A stretch of DNA of 64,000 bases from Spraguea lophii (lineage: Eukaryota > Microsporidia > Spragueidae). Below the pieces are notes generated by a model that did not search any database, had not been told where the DNA came from, and saw nothing but the letters and a program-made list of their open reading frames with translations. The stretch covers positions 54,494 through 118,493 of the forward strand of contig LDOQ01000166.1 in assembly GCA_001887945.1 (NCBI GenBank), given 5' to 3'. Of this stretch, positions 50,554 to 61,863 are shown in pieces. Both the position numbers and the translations under genes were made by a program. Positions within the stretch are counted from its first letter, which is position 1. The number at the start of each line of letters is the position of its first letter.

Positions 50554-51447
50554 ATGAATATTTTAGATCATTTTATATTTTTTTATACATTTTATAATCT
50601 ATTCACTACCATAAAATTTTCAAGAGGAATATTTATTATTATAAATTCTATACTTTTACACCAGACATTCAAATCCTTAAAGATTACTGAGATAATAATA
50701 ATAGGAAGATTAATAGAAAGTTTTTATCCGAAGAAAATATATAATTTTATTTCTATAATTCATTTCATTTATTATGATTGGTTTAATATCTTTTATCTCT
50801 TAGATATAAAAATATTTTATATATTTTTTATTTATTTCATAGAAAATATTATTCTTATTTCGAAATTGACATTAAAATTAATAATTACCAGCATTATGGT
50901 ATTATGGTTAAAACAATATTCTAATATTCCAAATATCCGAAGAAAATTAATTCATTTTCAATTATTATTTCTTTTATATAATATCACTAACAAAGAAATA
51001 GTATTTTATTTTATAATTTTATATTTTTCTATTATTTTTTCTAAATATATAAATCTTAGAAATATATTTTTAGATTTAATTTCTGAAAGAGATAGAGATA
51101 AAATAATACTTTCACATTCATTATTATTAGGTAGTTGTATTATCCCATATTTATTTTTAACCAAAGAAGAATACCATTGTAATATTTTATCTATTACTGT
51201 TTTAGATTCTGTTGCAGCAATAACAGGATGTTTATTACATAAGAAAAAAAAATCTTATATAGGAAGTATAACAGGTATACTCTCTGCTATTGTAATATAT
51301 TTCATATTTTATAAAAATACGTATAATATTTTGTATTTTATATTAATAGGAGTGGTAGAATATAAAACTGAGTATAATGATAATTTAATTATTTCAATAT
51401 TTTCTATTTTGTATTTTAAACATATTAATAAAATTTATAAACATTGA
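50554..51447 (+). CDS. SEC59: Dolichol kinase
   Basis: A 297-residue polytopic membrane protein with roughly eight to nine hydrophobic helices. Family landmarks: IRRKLIHFQ (the RRKxxH block), SERDRDKIILSHSLLLGSCIIPY, the CTP-binding LDSVAAITGCLLHKKKKSYIGSITGILSA (compare DSxASIIGxxxGxxKWxGxxKTxEG), and the terminal VEYKTEYNDNLIISIFS (compare E...Q.DNLxLP). It makes dolichyl phosphate for ER glycosylation and GPI mannosylation, matching GPI8 in this window. The usual Gly/Thr of the KTxEG block is altered (YIGSITGI). The start follows GACCC. Confidence 0.82.
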   Translation: MNILDHFIFFYTFYNLFTTIKFSRGIFIIINSILLHQTFKSLKITEIIIIGRLIESFYPKKIYNFISIIHFIYYDWFNIFYLLDIKIFYIFFIYFIENIILISKLTLKLIITSIMVLWLKQYSNIPNIRRKLIHFQLLFLLYNITNKEIVFYFIILYFSIIFSKYINLRNIFLDLISERDRDKIILSHSLLLGSCIIPYLFLTKEEYHCNILSITVLDSVAAITGCLLHKKKKSYIGSITGILSAIVIYFIFYKNTYNILYFILIGVVEYKTEYNDNLIISIFSILYFKHINKIYKH

Positions 51448-51921
51448 TAATATTACGTATTATTTTCACGTATTAAAAGATAAATTTATATTTCTATATG
51501 ATAGATGTAAGAAGTAAGATAAGTTTTGTGTATTTTTGTACCTATGATTCGTTATATTATTATTATTTCTATTAATAAAAATTATATATAATGAAAATAT
51601 TTTATTTTGTAAACTTTATTTATAGTTTCTGTTTAATTTTGTGATAAATTATACCACGTCTATAATAATCTGAAGAATAATAAATATTTAATTCTTAATA
51701 AATTTAATTTGTCTCTTTATAGATTATCTTCTTTTAATTTAAAATACAAGTCGCTTCCCATATTAAAGATTTTGAAAAGTCTTCAAACAAAAAAATATTA
51801 TATCTTATATATCAAATATTATTGCTTGATAATAATATTCGCAATAAGCTTGAAGTATTAAGGTATAATATATTGTTTAGAGACGGAACAAGATTATTAT
51901 GCGATAAAAAAGGTGTTTTCA
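51448..51921. other. AT-rich intergenic stretch
   Basis: Downstream of the dolichol kinase gene, up to the truncated SINE copy. No gene or repeat recognised. Confidence 0.45.
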
Positions 51922-52092
51922 AAATTCCAACACTCTGGAGCATAAGGTAAGATGAGATTAATGCATATCTGTAGCGAAACCAGTTAGTACAAGTTTAATT
52001 TCGCTCGAGGAACCGAAGGTCTCAGACCATGGTAGGCCGCAACCGGCCAGGAAGCTTTGATAAATAAAAGTTTCATTCGTAAAAAAAAAAGG
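51922..52092 (+). repeat. 5'-truncated, near-consensus SINE-like copy
   Basis: About 170 bases of the element's 3' part in + orientation, nearly identical to the reference copy at 15570-16069. It starts inside the body (caaaattccaacactctggagcataag) and runs to gataaataaaagtttcattcgt, followed by a run of ten A. Few differences over this length make it one of the youngest copies seen. A perfect target duplication could not be assigned because both flanks are A-rich. Confidence 0.88.
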
Positions 52093-52482
52093 AATCCTTT
52101 AGAAAATATATATTTTATATTTTATTTTTTTCAAAAATTTTAACATAAAGATATTTATTTTATTTTATTGGAAAATATAAAATATAAGTTATTGGATCTA
52201 CCACATCTAATAAAATTTATTCTCTATATCATTTAGATTATTTTAAATATGTTCGATATTTGATGACAACAATTGAAACATTATATGGTTTTCCTCTTAT
52301 AAAAAATAAAAAAAACATTATGTGATTATTTAAGTTATACTAAGTATGGAGGGACGCACTTAGTGAAAACATGTTATAATATATTTGAGATCGAACCTAA
52401 ATATAAAAAGAATATAAATATAAATATTTAAGCATCCTTATTTTAAGAATGCTATTTTATTCCATTTTAAAATTTTACACCC

Positions 52483-54144
52483 ATGAAATCAAATATAAAA
52501 AAGATCTCTGGATATACAGAATTTCAGAATGAGCCTTATGTATTTGTTGTATGGGAGGATAGAACTGCTACTTGGGAAAAAATAAATAGTATAAATGCAC
52601 CAATATTACTTATTAACTTTTTATCGAAAGTTGATGAAAAATTTAATCTTTTTGAAAAACAGCAATCTTTAAAGATTAAGAAGGAAAATCAGAAAAATTT
52701 TATTTCATCTTTAATGAGTAAGAGAAATATAATTAAAAGTAAAGCTGAGGTTGAGAGGAATAAAACTTTAGAGGGAATAAAATTAATGAGGAAGAAATAT
52801 GATCCGACGGAAAGTGACATTAGCAAATCTACACGAGAGGATTCTAAAAAACTCAATAAAAAATTTGATAAGAAATTTAAAGAAGAAAAAATAAAAAATA
52901 AAAAAAACGATATGAATCTTGTAACTATAAAAGATTTTAAAAAGAATATAAAACAAATGAATAAAAATGAATTTATAGAAATAAAAAATACAAAAATACA
53001 ACTGGGATATAATTTATTGGTAAATAATGAAAATGTTGGTATGTTTACAATATTACCATTATTTTATGAAAGTGAATTTCCCAAATTAGAATTCCATGTT
53101 CAGTTTACTATCAGTTTTTTAGAAGTAAAAACAATCTTAATTTCATATTGGCAAGGATTATTAGAAGGAATACAATTTTATTCTTTAGTAGAATCCAATA
53201 TTAAGGATAATTTCAGATCCTTAGCTTTACAGTTAAAAGAAGAGGGGAATTGTTTAGTAGACAATACAGGCACAATAATTTATATTTTGGTTCCTAAAAT
53301 ACCTCAGTTTGAGATTTATAATTTAGATTCACAATATTCTCTTATTTGTATAAAAAAAGAATTATTCAACCTTCATTGTGATATAAACTTTCAAAAATAT
53401 GAAAAAAATACAATAAATTATTCTAATACAGATATTTACGAATTATATAAGAATAAACTATTCTATAATTTGCCTGAAAACATTGAGAGTTATGGATTAT
53501 TTATGGATAATTTGAATCCTAACGAAAAAGATCTTGTATGTTATTTAAATAATCTGGGATACGTACAAAAAGATCTTTCGTGTAAAGATATATCGTGTAT
53601 AATTATAAGCGTAGAATATCTACAATACATCCATCGCATTCCAAATTTCAAACATTTTATTGAAAATAATACAAGATTTTTTATATTTGATATCAAAAAA
53701 AATACGGTTCTTACAGAAATATTTATATCGGGAGGTATTATAACCGTAACAGAAAAATTAATAAAAACGCTTGATACTATGGAAGTCATACAAATTTTAA
53801 AATCTATACAAACTGATGATGGAAAATGGAAATTAAAGGTTCCTAGTTATCTTGTAGAAAATTATAAAAAATATCTTGAAGAAAATAACAAAAAGATCAG
53901 ATTTACAGAAATGGTAGAAATATTTAATATTTTAAAAAATTCAGTTGAAGATTTTACTAATGATACGGAAGATAATAAAATCCATTTCTTAAAAGATTTT
54001 AATACTAATTTATATTTGAAAAGATTGCAATCCAAACATTTCATATCAAAAAGACATTTTTTGGCTATGTGTGTTGATGAAACTAAGAAAACATCCACAC
54101 CAGAACAAATATTTTCAAAATATTTTAAAAAATCATCATTATAA
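52483..54144 (+). CDS. Chromodomain-like protein
   Basis: A 553-residue protein. The first 50 residues fit a chromodomain: KKISGYTEFQNEPYVFVVW, then TATWEKINSINAPILLINFLSK, parallel to IVGxRxxxGxxEYLVKWKGxxxxxxTWEPExxLxCPxLIxxF. A Lys-rich coiled segment (60-165) follows. The remaining 390 residues have a folded look but no family I recognise; the stretch YGLFMDNLNPNEKDLVCYL to EIFISGGIITVTEKL could be a BRCT-like or Rossmann-type domain. HP1- or Chp1-like heterochromatin function is inferred. The start follows TACACCC. Confidence 0.68.
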   Translation: MKSNIKKISGYTEFQNEPYVFVVWEDRTATWEKINSINAPILLINFLSKVDEKFNLFEKQQSLKIKKENQKNFISSLMSKRNIIKSKAEVERNKTLEGIKLMRKKYDPTESDISKSTREDSKKLNKKFDKKFKEEKIKNKKNDMNLVTIKDFKKNIKQMNKNEFIEIKNTKIQLGYNLLVNNENVGMFTILPLFYESEFPKLEFHVQFTISFLEVKTILISYWQGLLEGIQFYSLVESNIKDNFRSLALQLKEEGNCLVDNTGTIIYILVPKIPQFEIYNLDSQYSLICIKKELFNLHCDINFQKYEKNTINYSNTDIYELYKNKLFYNLPENIESYGLFMDNLNPNEKDLVCYLNNLGYVQKDLSCKDISCIIISVEYLQYIHRIPNFKHFIENNTRFFIFDIKKNTVLTEIFISGGIITVTEKLIKTLDTMEVIQILKSIQTDDGKWKLKVPSYLVENYKKYLEENNKKIRFTEMVEIFNILKNSVEDFTNDTEDNKIHFLKDFNTNLYLKRLQSKHFISKRHFLAMCVDETKKTSTPEQIFSKYFKKSSL

Positions 54145-54390
54145 ATTAAAGACAATAAAATAAATGGAAATAAACCATTATAAGATATTATTTCCTTCAA
54201 TTTACGTTTGTTTTTATAATTCCTCATTATAATTATAAGATGGTATTTAACATAGGTTGATATTTAATTAAATATACCCAACAAAAATTATTCATCAACG
54301 AGGTGCTATTTATATTTAAATATATTATTTATTATAAAACGTTTCTTATTTATCATTTTCTTTTAAACAACATATTTTTTCTTATTTTTA
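54145..54390. other. AT-rich intergenic stretch
   Basis: Short spacer after the chromodomain gene. No gene seen. Confidence 0.4.
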
Positions 54391-54630
54391 AAATGAAACT
54401 TTTATTTATAGAAATTTACTATTTCCTAACGATTCATCATAATTCATACCTTTGGTTTCTAAAATTTTTTTGCTTCTAATTGTTACATAGTATATACATT
54501 AAACTTATTTACCTTATGCTCAGAATATTATAATTTTATATATGGTATAAATCTTCACATTTTCCTGTTGTATATGATTTTCATTATTGTCATGATATAG
54601 TATTAGCACAGTTAATAATAAACTATTTTT
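54391..54630 (-). repeat. Decayed, 5'-truncated SINE-like copy
   Basis: Left end tgaaacttttatttatagaaatttac matches the family's 3' end. It continues through acctttggtttctaaa, caccttatgctcagaatattataatttt and ends near atagtattagcacagttaataataaac, which corresponds to the middle of the element. The tRNA-like head is absent. Confidence 0.68.
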
Positions 54631-56159
54631 TTTCAATTATAATAAAATAATGAGGAAAAGTTTGTTTTAATATTACATTTTATAAGACAATTCAATATAT
54701 TTTAATTTTTAGATACTCAACTGATGTGAAAAAATTATGCTTACTTATTAGAATATTAGGATTATTACTCTTTACCAACAACAAAGATCAGATACAGATA
54801 TTTTAAAGACATCTTATATTTTTTTTCAGTTTGTATGATTTAGTAGAATATAAATATTATATAATGTAATATAGAATAGGTAATGGATATTTTCATTATA
54901 ATATATTAGGAATAACAATCACATGTATTATAAGTTATATTTAATATAAAACTAAATATTTCTAACCGTGTAAATATATTAAAATAATAAATATCATATT
55001 ATGTTACATTTTTCATAAATAATCATCTAAATAAATTATTATAAACGAGTAATAGAGGATTGCCTTTATGGTTTATTTTAATATTAGTAATCATGTTTAT
55101 AGTATATGATTCTTCAACTGTCAATAAAAATTTTATTTAATAACTTCTTTTATATTTGTAAAGGATAATACATTTATTAATCAAAAATAAATTTTAAATA
55201 AAAGAATCGGTATATTCCATCATCTGATGTTTTAAATATACGTATAATATGATTTATGTATTATTGAACATCGGTAACAACAGCAAAATATATTTTATTT
55301 TTATAAATTATTGTTGATAATTTTTATTCATTATTTTTTGATAATTTAAATACTTTTTTAAAATAAATCATGAGTAATTCAATTATATCCAGTTTTAATA
55401 TTTATCATCAGTTTTTTTGTATTATTGTAATAGTTATAATAAAGTATCTATATTTTAGAGATCATAGAAAAATAAAAAGATATTTTAGGGAATGAATATA
55501 AGATATGATTTAAATAATCTTACTAGATTAATTCAAAAGAATAGATATGATGGATTAAACAGATAAAATAATTATTACTAAAAACGCCCTTTACAAATTG
55601 GCAAAAAAATAAAATTTCAATATTAACATGTAACAACATTTATCCAAATTACAATATCGACTTTTTTTGTAAATGTTGATATTTTTAATCTTATAATAAT
55701 TTAAATATTTATTATCGTATATGAACTTATTATCAATATTATTTTACTCACATATAGTTATTAATAATAAATGTATTAAAAAAGTAAATAATCACGATAA
55801 TTATGATGTTATTAGGAAATTTTACTGTTGAATATAATATTTTTAAAACAAAATACAACTATTTGCTGAATGTTAAAAGTTGTTATATTTTTATTTACCA
55901 GGGAAAAGTGATGGATATGTAGAAATAATAAATATTTCTTTATTCGTTTCTTATATAACTTACCATGTCAGAAATATTCTTGATTAAAATATCATAAAAA
56001 TTAAAAAGGCTTGGCACGTCACCCAACATCACATTGGTCGATAGGACCTTTGATATTTAGAGGTAGAACATTTGAAATTTATAACATCATAAATAATATG
56101 TACGTGAAAGGGAATTTTCATCATTTATTGGAAAACAAAAGTATAAATAACTAATATAT
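54631..56159. other. Long AT-rich intergenic region
   Basis: No intact gene in about 1.5 kb. A GC-richer patch at 56010-56100 (ggcttggcacgtcacccaac) is unexplained; it may be a further piece of the transposon relic that follows. Confidence 0.4.
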
Positions 56160-56700
56160 AAAATATTTATAGCCATCAAATAAAAAGTTATTAGTTTCTA
56201 AATATAATTAATTCTCTATATTGTGAATAGAATGTCTCACGAAAAAGTCATGTTCATTATTGAGTAATTATCAAAAAAAAAATATATCTTCAATTTTTAT
56301 TATTAGGAATAAAATAATCAGATATTTTTGACGGTTTCAAACTGTTTTGGAACGTGGGTCCATCGAAATAATAGTTGGTATTTTCGAAAATCAAATTTTG
56401 AATTTTATTAAACAAATCAGTCTATTTCTACACATTCAGGGAAATTAAAAACATTGTCAACCTTATTATTGATTTTTATTTCACATTTATCATCAATAAA
56501 TATTGTTTCAATAAGTTTTTTTGTTTTTTAATATTTTATTTATGGTTGCAAAGTAAAGCTTAAAACCTCGTACCAGCTCTATATTTCCATTCATGATTTT
56601 TCAATAAACAACGATATTCCTTGGGTTTAACTGTTAATTTTACTCTTTCCGGGTTTTATTTACTCGCTATCTTTCTGAAAAGGTAGATTTTTTGTTCATT
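56160..56700 (-). pseudogene. Probable third Merlin-type transposase relic
   Basis: On the minus strand, fragments occur in the order expected for Merlin transposases: YRCLLKNHEWKYRAGTRF (zinc-ribbon side), then IFIDDKCEIKINNKV and VEID (first Asp block, near 56410), KFDFRKYQ, and finally NEHDFFVRHSIHNIEN (near 56190-56260), like VNHSxxFV...HTNxIE. All are separated by stops and shifts. The similarity is weaker than in the relics at 31207 and 43470. Confidence 0.42.
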
Positions 56701-56986
56701 GTTAACTAAAAAAATAAAAACACATCAATTTTATATGACTAATAAAAATCGAAAAAGTAAAAGAAGCTGGTCAATCTCACCCCATTTGTTTTATATATGC
56801 TTTTTTTAGTGTTTTCCAAATTAACCATGTGTGTTATTGCGGGAGTAAACTTCATTTAATATTTTATTTTCTTATTAGAGAATGAGAAATTATATTAAAA
56901 ATATTTGGTTATTTGAGACAACTTTAATTTAAGAGTGTTAATTTTTTAACAAAATATTTTTATAAAATAAAAAATTTATATAAAAT

Positions 56987-57424
56987 TTATTTTGTATTTT
57001 GTGCTTTTTTTACAAATTCATCATAGTTTGATACAAACATATCTCCCGCTTCTATGTTTAATGCATTATCTCCATTAAATTCAAAAAAAAGTGTTACTGC
57101 TGACACAATGATATTTTGTATACCCAATGCGCAAGTCCATTTTTCTCTTATTATTTCTAAACAAACATTTCCCTCTGAATCTATATTTGGATGAAATATT
57201 GGAGTCATACAAATAAGTTTTGGTGGTTTAAATGGATACTCTATTGGTATTTTCAAATGAAAAACAAACTCTCTGCCATTGTATATCCCATCTCTTATAT
57301 CTATTGTAAATTTTATAATAATAGGATATTTTTTATCGCTTGTGTATATTTTTTCTATTTTGCTATGCATTGTAAAATCCAAATTTTTTATTTCAATGTT
57401 TGTTCTAGTGTCTGCTAGGTTCAT
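56987..57424 (-). CDS. UBC12: E2 conjugating enzyme, Ubc12/UBE2M-like
   Basis: A 145-residue E2 fold. FHPNIDSEGNVCLEIIREKW (Cys88) and the NIIVSAVTLFFEFNGDNALNIEAG block follow the Ubc12 pattern ([22 protein letters not shown]...PLNKEAA). Ubc12 passes NEDD8 to cullins. The N-terminal extension by which Ubc12 docks on its E1 is nearly absent. The Pro of the usual REDWKP block is also changed (WTCAL). A diverged ubiquitin E2 is the alternative. The start follows TTTCCCTT. Confidence 0.78.
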   Translation of the reverse strand: MNLADTRTNIEIKNLDFTMHSKIEKIYTSDKKYPIIIKFTIDIRDGIYNGREFVFHLKIPIEYPFKPPKLICMTPIFHPNIDSEGNVCLEIIREKWTCALGIQNIIVSAVTLFFEFNGDNALNIEAGDMFVSNYDEFVKKAQNTK

Positions 57425-57503
57425 AAGGGAAAGTAATATTTAAATTATAAAAAAATACAAATCAATTGTTTTAAACATTTTAAAACGTTGTATTAAAATT
57501 TAA

Positions 57504-58133
57504 TTAGCAACAAATATTTTTCTTCTTCTTCTTTTTAACTATTTTCACTGGTTCACTTTTTTGAAGATTTTCCGGAATTTTGCTTTTATTACCTAAAATA
57601 ACCTTATTTCTTTCATAAACTTTTCTTACCAAAGCTTCAAATGCTGCATTTACATTATCTCCAGTAAGTGCAGATGTTTCAAAAAAAGACAAGTCGTTTT
57701 TTACAGCTTTATCTTCGGCAATACTTTGTGATATTTCTCTTTCTTCTTCAAGATCTGATTTGTTTCCTACCAACATTATTGTAATATTTTCTGGTGAATA
57801 TAATTTTAACTGTGTTAGCCATTGCTCAAAACAATTATTAAATGATCTTTTTTTTGTTATATCATATACAACCATAGCACCAAGCGTTCCTCTATAATAT
57901 GCTGTAGTTATAGCTCTATATCTTTCCTGACCTGCAGTATCCCATATTTGTGCTTTTACAATGTTTTCCTCAAAGTTGAATGTTTTTGTAGCAAATTCCA
58001 CACCTATTGTTGTTTTTGTATCCTTTGAAAATTCATTTCGAGTCAGTTGTGACAAAAGGTTTGTTTTCCCTACACTTGAATCTCCAATTAAAACAACTTT
58101 AAATAAATAATCATAATGTTCATGTGCTCTCAT
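57504..58133 (-). CDS. YPT31: Rab11/Ypt31 small GTPase
   Basis: A 209-residue Rab of late-Golgi and recycling traffic. HYDYLFKVVLIGDSSVGKTNLLSQLTRNEF and KTTIGVEFATKTF are Rab11 signatures. G3 is [21 protein letters not shown]4 GNKSDL, G5 TSALTGDNVN. The C-terminus is a poly-Lys stretch ending ICC for geranylgeranylation. No CCC is seen before the ATG, unlike the Rab1 gene. It is about 80 bases upstream of the Ubc12-like gene on the same strand. Confidence 0.95.
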   Translation of the reverse strand: MRAHEHYDYLFKVVLIGDSSVGKTNLLSQLTRNEFSKDTKTTIGVEFATKTFNFEENIVKAQIWDTAGQERYRAITTAYYRGTLGAMVVYDITKKRSFNNCFEQWLTQLKLYSPENITIMLVGNKSDLEEEREISQSIAEDKAVKNDLSFFETSALTGDNVNAAFEALVRKVYERNKVILGNKSKIPENLQKSEPVKIVKKKKKKNICC

Positions 58134-58963
58134 ATAAGTTTTTTTTTATGAAAATATTAATACTCTTGTAAAACTATTATAAAACATTGTTTCACTAAAG
58201 CATCATATAAATAATCTGATATTTTTAAAACAAAGGGAATGATATCAGAATCTCAATATTGACTAATCCATTCAGATATAATGTGGAATATGAATTTTAT
58301 GTTATTGTTTTTATAAAAAATAATTTAATAATGAATAATCAAATTATATCAAGTAATAATGATAATAAATTTCCTTATATTCAAAAAATATCCGCTATTA
58401 TTTTCATTATAGACAATAAATAATATCTTTCAAGCATTATTTATAAATAAGTTTACTGTTAATTTTATCGATTTTATTCGTATTTTTTATACACTCAGTT
58501 ATTTTAAAAAAATCTTTATATTTTTATACAAACAAAATAAAATAAAAAAGTAAAAATACGAACCGATTATTTAAAATACAATCGAAAGAAATTCTTGTTT
58601 TAAATTTTTTATTAATAGATAAATTATATTTATATGAATATATATTAAATTTAAAATCTTAATAATATTCAATTTTATATTTATGCAAATGTTTAAAACT
58701 ACCCAAACTTTTTAATATAAATCTTCTAATATTTAAGAATAAAATATAAAAATATAAATTTTTAAAAAATATTTTTTTTATATTAAAGTATTTTTCAGCC
58801 TTGATTTTCTATTTATTTAATATATATCCATTATTGTAAAACTGCATTTATTTAAATATCGTTTATAAGTTTAAAATAACAACAAATACTATATATTAAT
58901 TACATCGAAGTTCAATTTTATTTTTTATTAATTTAATAATAACAACTTCTTTTTGGATAAAAT
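58134..58963. other. AT-rich intergenic region
   Basis: Upstream of Rab11. No gene, RNA gene or clear repeat in about 830 bases. Confidence 0.5.
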
Positions 58964-59443
58964 TTTTTTTATTAATGAAGCTTTTATTTATCAAAGTTCC
59001 CTGGCCGGTTGCAGCCTACCATTGTTTATGACATTTGCATCTAAAGCACATCTAAGCTTGTACTAACTGGTTTCGTTACAGATATGCATCACCCTCATCT
59101 TAGCGTATGATTCGAACGTTAGGATTTTGCGTATGATGCACGTGCCGCTCCTCTCAACTTTTAAGGGAATCCCAACCTCTTTCTTGTCATAATATTAGTC
59201 GAATCACAAATCAATAGAGAGATTGTAATTACACCAATTAAACACTAGTTTAATCTAGTAACGGGACGCCATACAAGGCACAGTTAATCCGTGCTATTGA
59301 ACCCTCACTCGCTCAACAACCTTTCTCTTTTTATCTGTTTTTTTTATTATTTTTTTTGTTTGAAAATTTTTCTGGGTGAAGGATTCGAACCCGTTAGGAT
59401 TGTGGTTTAGTTACCGCCCAGCGACCACTGGGCCAAGTGGACT
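58964..59443 (-). repeat. tRNA-derived SINE-like element, copy 12
   Basis: Full-length, well preserved - copy. Left end: attaatgaagcttttatttatcaaagttccctggccggttgcagcc. The head at the right keeps a perfect A box TGGCCCAGTGG (complement of 59425-59435) and perfect B box GGTTCGAATCC (59381-59391), spacing 44. The body matches the reference closely, including gattgtaattacaccaattaaacactag. No target duplication is obvious. Confidence 0.88.
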
Positions 59444-59772
59444 TAATTTATATTCCATAAGATCTTACATTTTTTATTTGAAATAATATAATCTAATAAC
59501 ATTTTTATTTATTTTACATCCATAAGAAATAATAGTAAAATAAATTGTTGTTTAAAGAAACAATTTATTTCTTCTTTAAACATAGTTTGTCCTTTAAAAT
59601 TTTCAGCATATTTTACGATATATGAAAATAAATTTTCAACTTTTTCCTTTCTAATCGTTCTACTCTAATCTGATTGAAAAGATATAATATTTAAAAGTAA
59701 TTACAAATACAAAAAATAATGTTTGGAAATTATGAAAACGTCAAATCAAATGAAATACGGAAAGATGCAAAG

Positions 59773-60232
59773 GTCCGCTTATAACTGAGTGGTTGTGGGA
59801 TAATAACCAAATTTCAAGCATAATGAATTCAAATACCACACATAGAAGAATTCAAAAAAACAGGTAGAAGTGGAAGGGAAAGATATTGAGTAGGTGAAGA
59901 TTCGATAGAGTAACTTGATTATATTTTACATCACACTCTGCTATTGATTAACTCACTATTTAACTGGTATTAATACAATCGTTCATTGTTTTACGAGTTG
60001 ACCGATAACTATATCAAGAAAGACGTTAGAAATCTTGTTAATAATAGTAAAATGATGATTGCATCATGAGTAAAATTTTAATTATCTGAAACATAAGATA
60101 AGATGGGATTCATACTATCTGTTGTGTAACCAGTTAGTACGAGTTTAAACATACCTTATTAACATAAGAACATAAAGCATTATAGGATGAATCAATTAGG
60201 AAACTTCCAGGAATAAAACTTTTACTAAAAAA
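59773..60232 (+). repeat. tRNA-derived SINE-like element, copy 13
   Basis: Near-full-length, diverged + copy, in inverted orientation 330 bases from copy 12. The A-box position (59782-59792) reads TAACTGAGTGG, as in copies 1 and 4. The B box (59826-59836) is mutated to AATTCAAATAC. The 3' half is clear: acataagataagatgggattcat, taaccagttagtacgagttta, and aacttccaggaataaaacttttactaaaaaatg. Confidence 0.75.
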
Positions 60233-61863
60233 TGTTATTTTGTTATGATTTACATTACATTTATATTTGTTTAAAATAAGAAATAAAATAGTTTTTAGCA
60301 ACATTTTGACTATATCTAAAACTTCTTGATGGTTGTTATTATTATACTCAGAAATAAAGATTCTTTAAGAAAAATATATATAGTTTCAATTAGTTTCACT
60401 ATATAAATATCATAATCTTATTTTATTTCATTCTTCCGGTTTTTTATATATTTATGCATAAAACACAATGATAATTATTACGATGTTTTTTTACTTTAAT
60501 TAATATTTTTTATTTTTTTGAAGAATTTCTATGATATTCTAACTTTCATAATAAGTTAGTATACAACTACCAACCAAGTTTGATTGTTTTTTTGATTTAC
60601 ATGATCAATATATTGTCGTTATATAATATTATTTTGAGAATAAACACGTGTATCATAAATTATAAAGATGATTATTAGTTTTTTAATTGGGAATTCTACA
60701 GTTAATACTTGATTTATCTTCAAAGATTTTTATACATTTAAAAGAAATATTAAAACTTAACAATTAGTTAGTGTTTAATAGATATAAAAAATATAGTAAT
60801 ACAGATATAAATATATTATAATTATTGTCATTGTTGATCATATAAAGTTTTTTAATGAACATTCTTCAAGAAAAGTGGATTTTTATTTAAATTATATAAC
60901 AAGTACAAACCAATAATATTCAACGTTTATAAACAATTATATATCATTTCAAAACAAAATAAAAATATATAACCTAACCTAAATTATAGAAATATTTAAT
61001 TAAGTGTTTCTTCTCATTCTTATCAAGGACAAAAAATAAAAAAAATTCTGAATATAAATCAATTTATATATATTCTTATCAAATAATATTTTATACCAAA
61101 TATATTTTTTATATTATTAATTTATATAAGAAATTCTTTTATACGTATTATTTTAACCATATTATACATATAAATAAAAAGGATTCTCTTCCAACATTAA
61201 TGTATATTTTTTTTATTTTATTATAAATATTATTTTTTTTCTATTATAAAATTTATTGATTTTTTATTCTCAAAAATAATATTAGTAAAACAAAAATAAT
61301 TTCGTAAATCAATAAAAAAATCAAAGAAAATTTTACAGTAAAAATTAAAATAACTTATAAAAAACTATGAATCTTTTAATATGTTTTATTTTTTTTAAGA
61401 CCGTATATAAAAAATATATTTCTATTTTTTTGATAAATATCTTAATAAAATATTCTAGAAAAAATAAAATAAAAAATATTTTTGTATTTCTATTTATTTT
61501 CAAACATGTTTTATTGACTATATTATAATTACAATTATATGTAACACCTTAAACTCTGTAAAATTATTAGAAAAATCATCACTTTTATCTACCCATTTTC
61601 TTATATAGTTAACGTATCTTGCAAATATTACATATTTTTATGTGAAATGTTTGACAGTTTAAATCATTATTTCAGGTACTTCAAAACATTTTTTTATAAT
61701 TTTGTTTTTTGAGTTATTTTTATGTAAATTTGAAACTATCCTAATTTCTCACACTATATTTATGAATTTCTTTTTGGAATTATTCTTATCATTTAAAAAT
61801 ATTTATTTAAATATAAAAAAATTGATAAAAAAACTATATAAGAAAAAGAAAACCCTTACTTTT
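60233..61863. other. Long AT-rich region upstream of the second LRR gene
   Basis: About 1.6 kb without an open frame of interest. aacctaacctaa stands at 60971-60982. The CCC signal of the LRR gene lies at 61853-61855. Confidence 0.5.
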
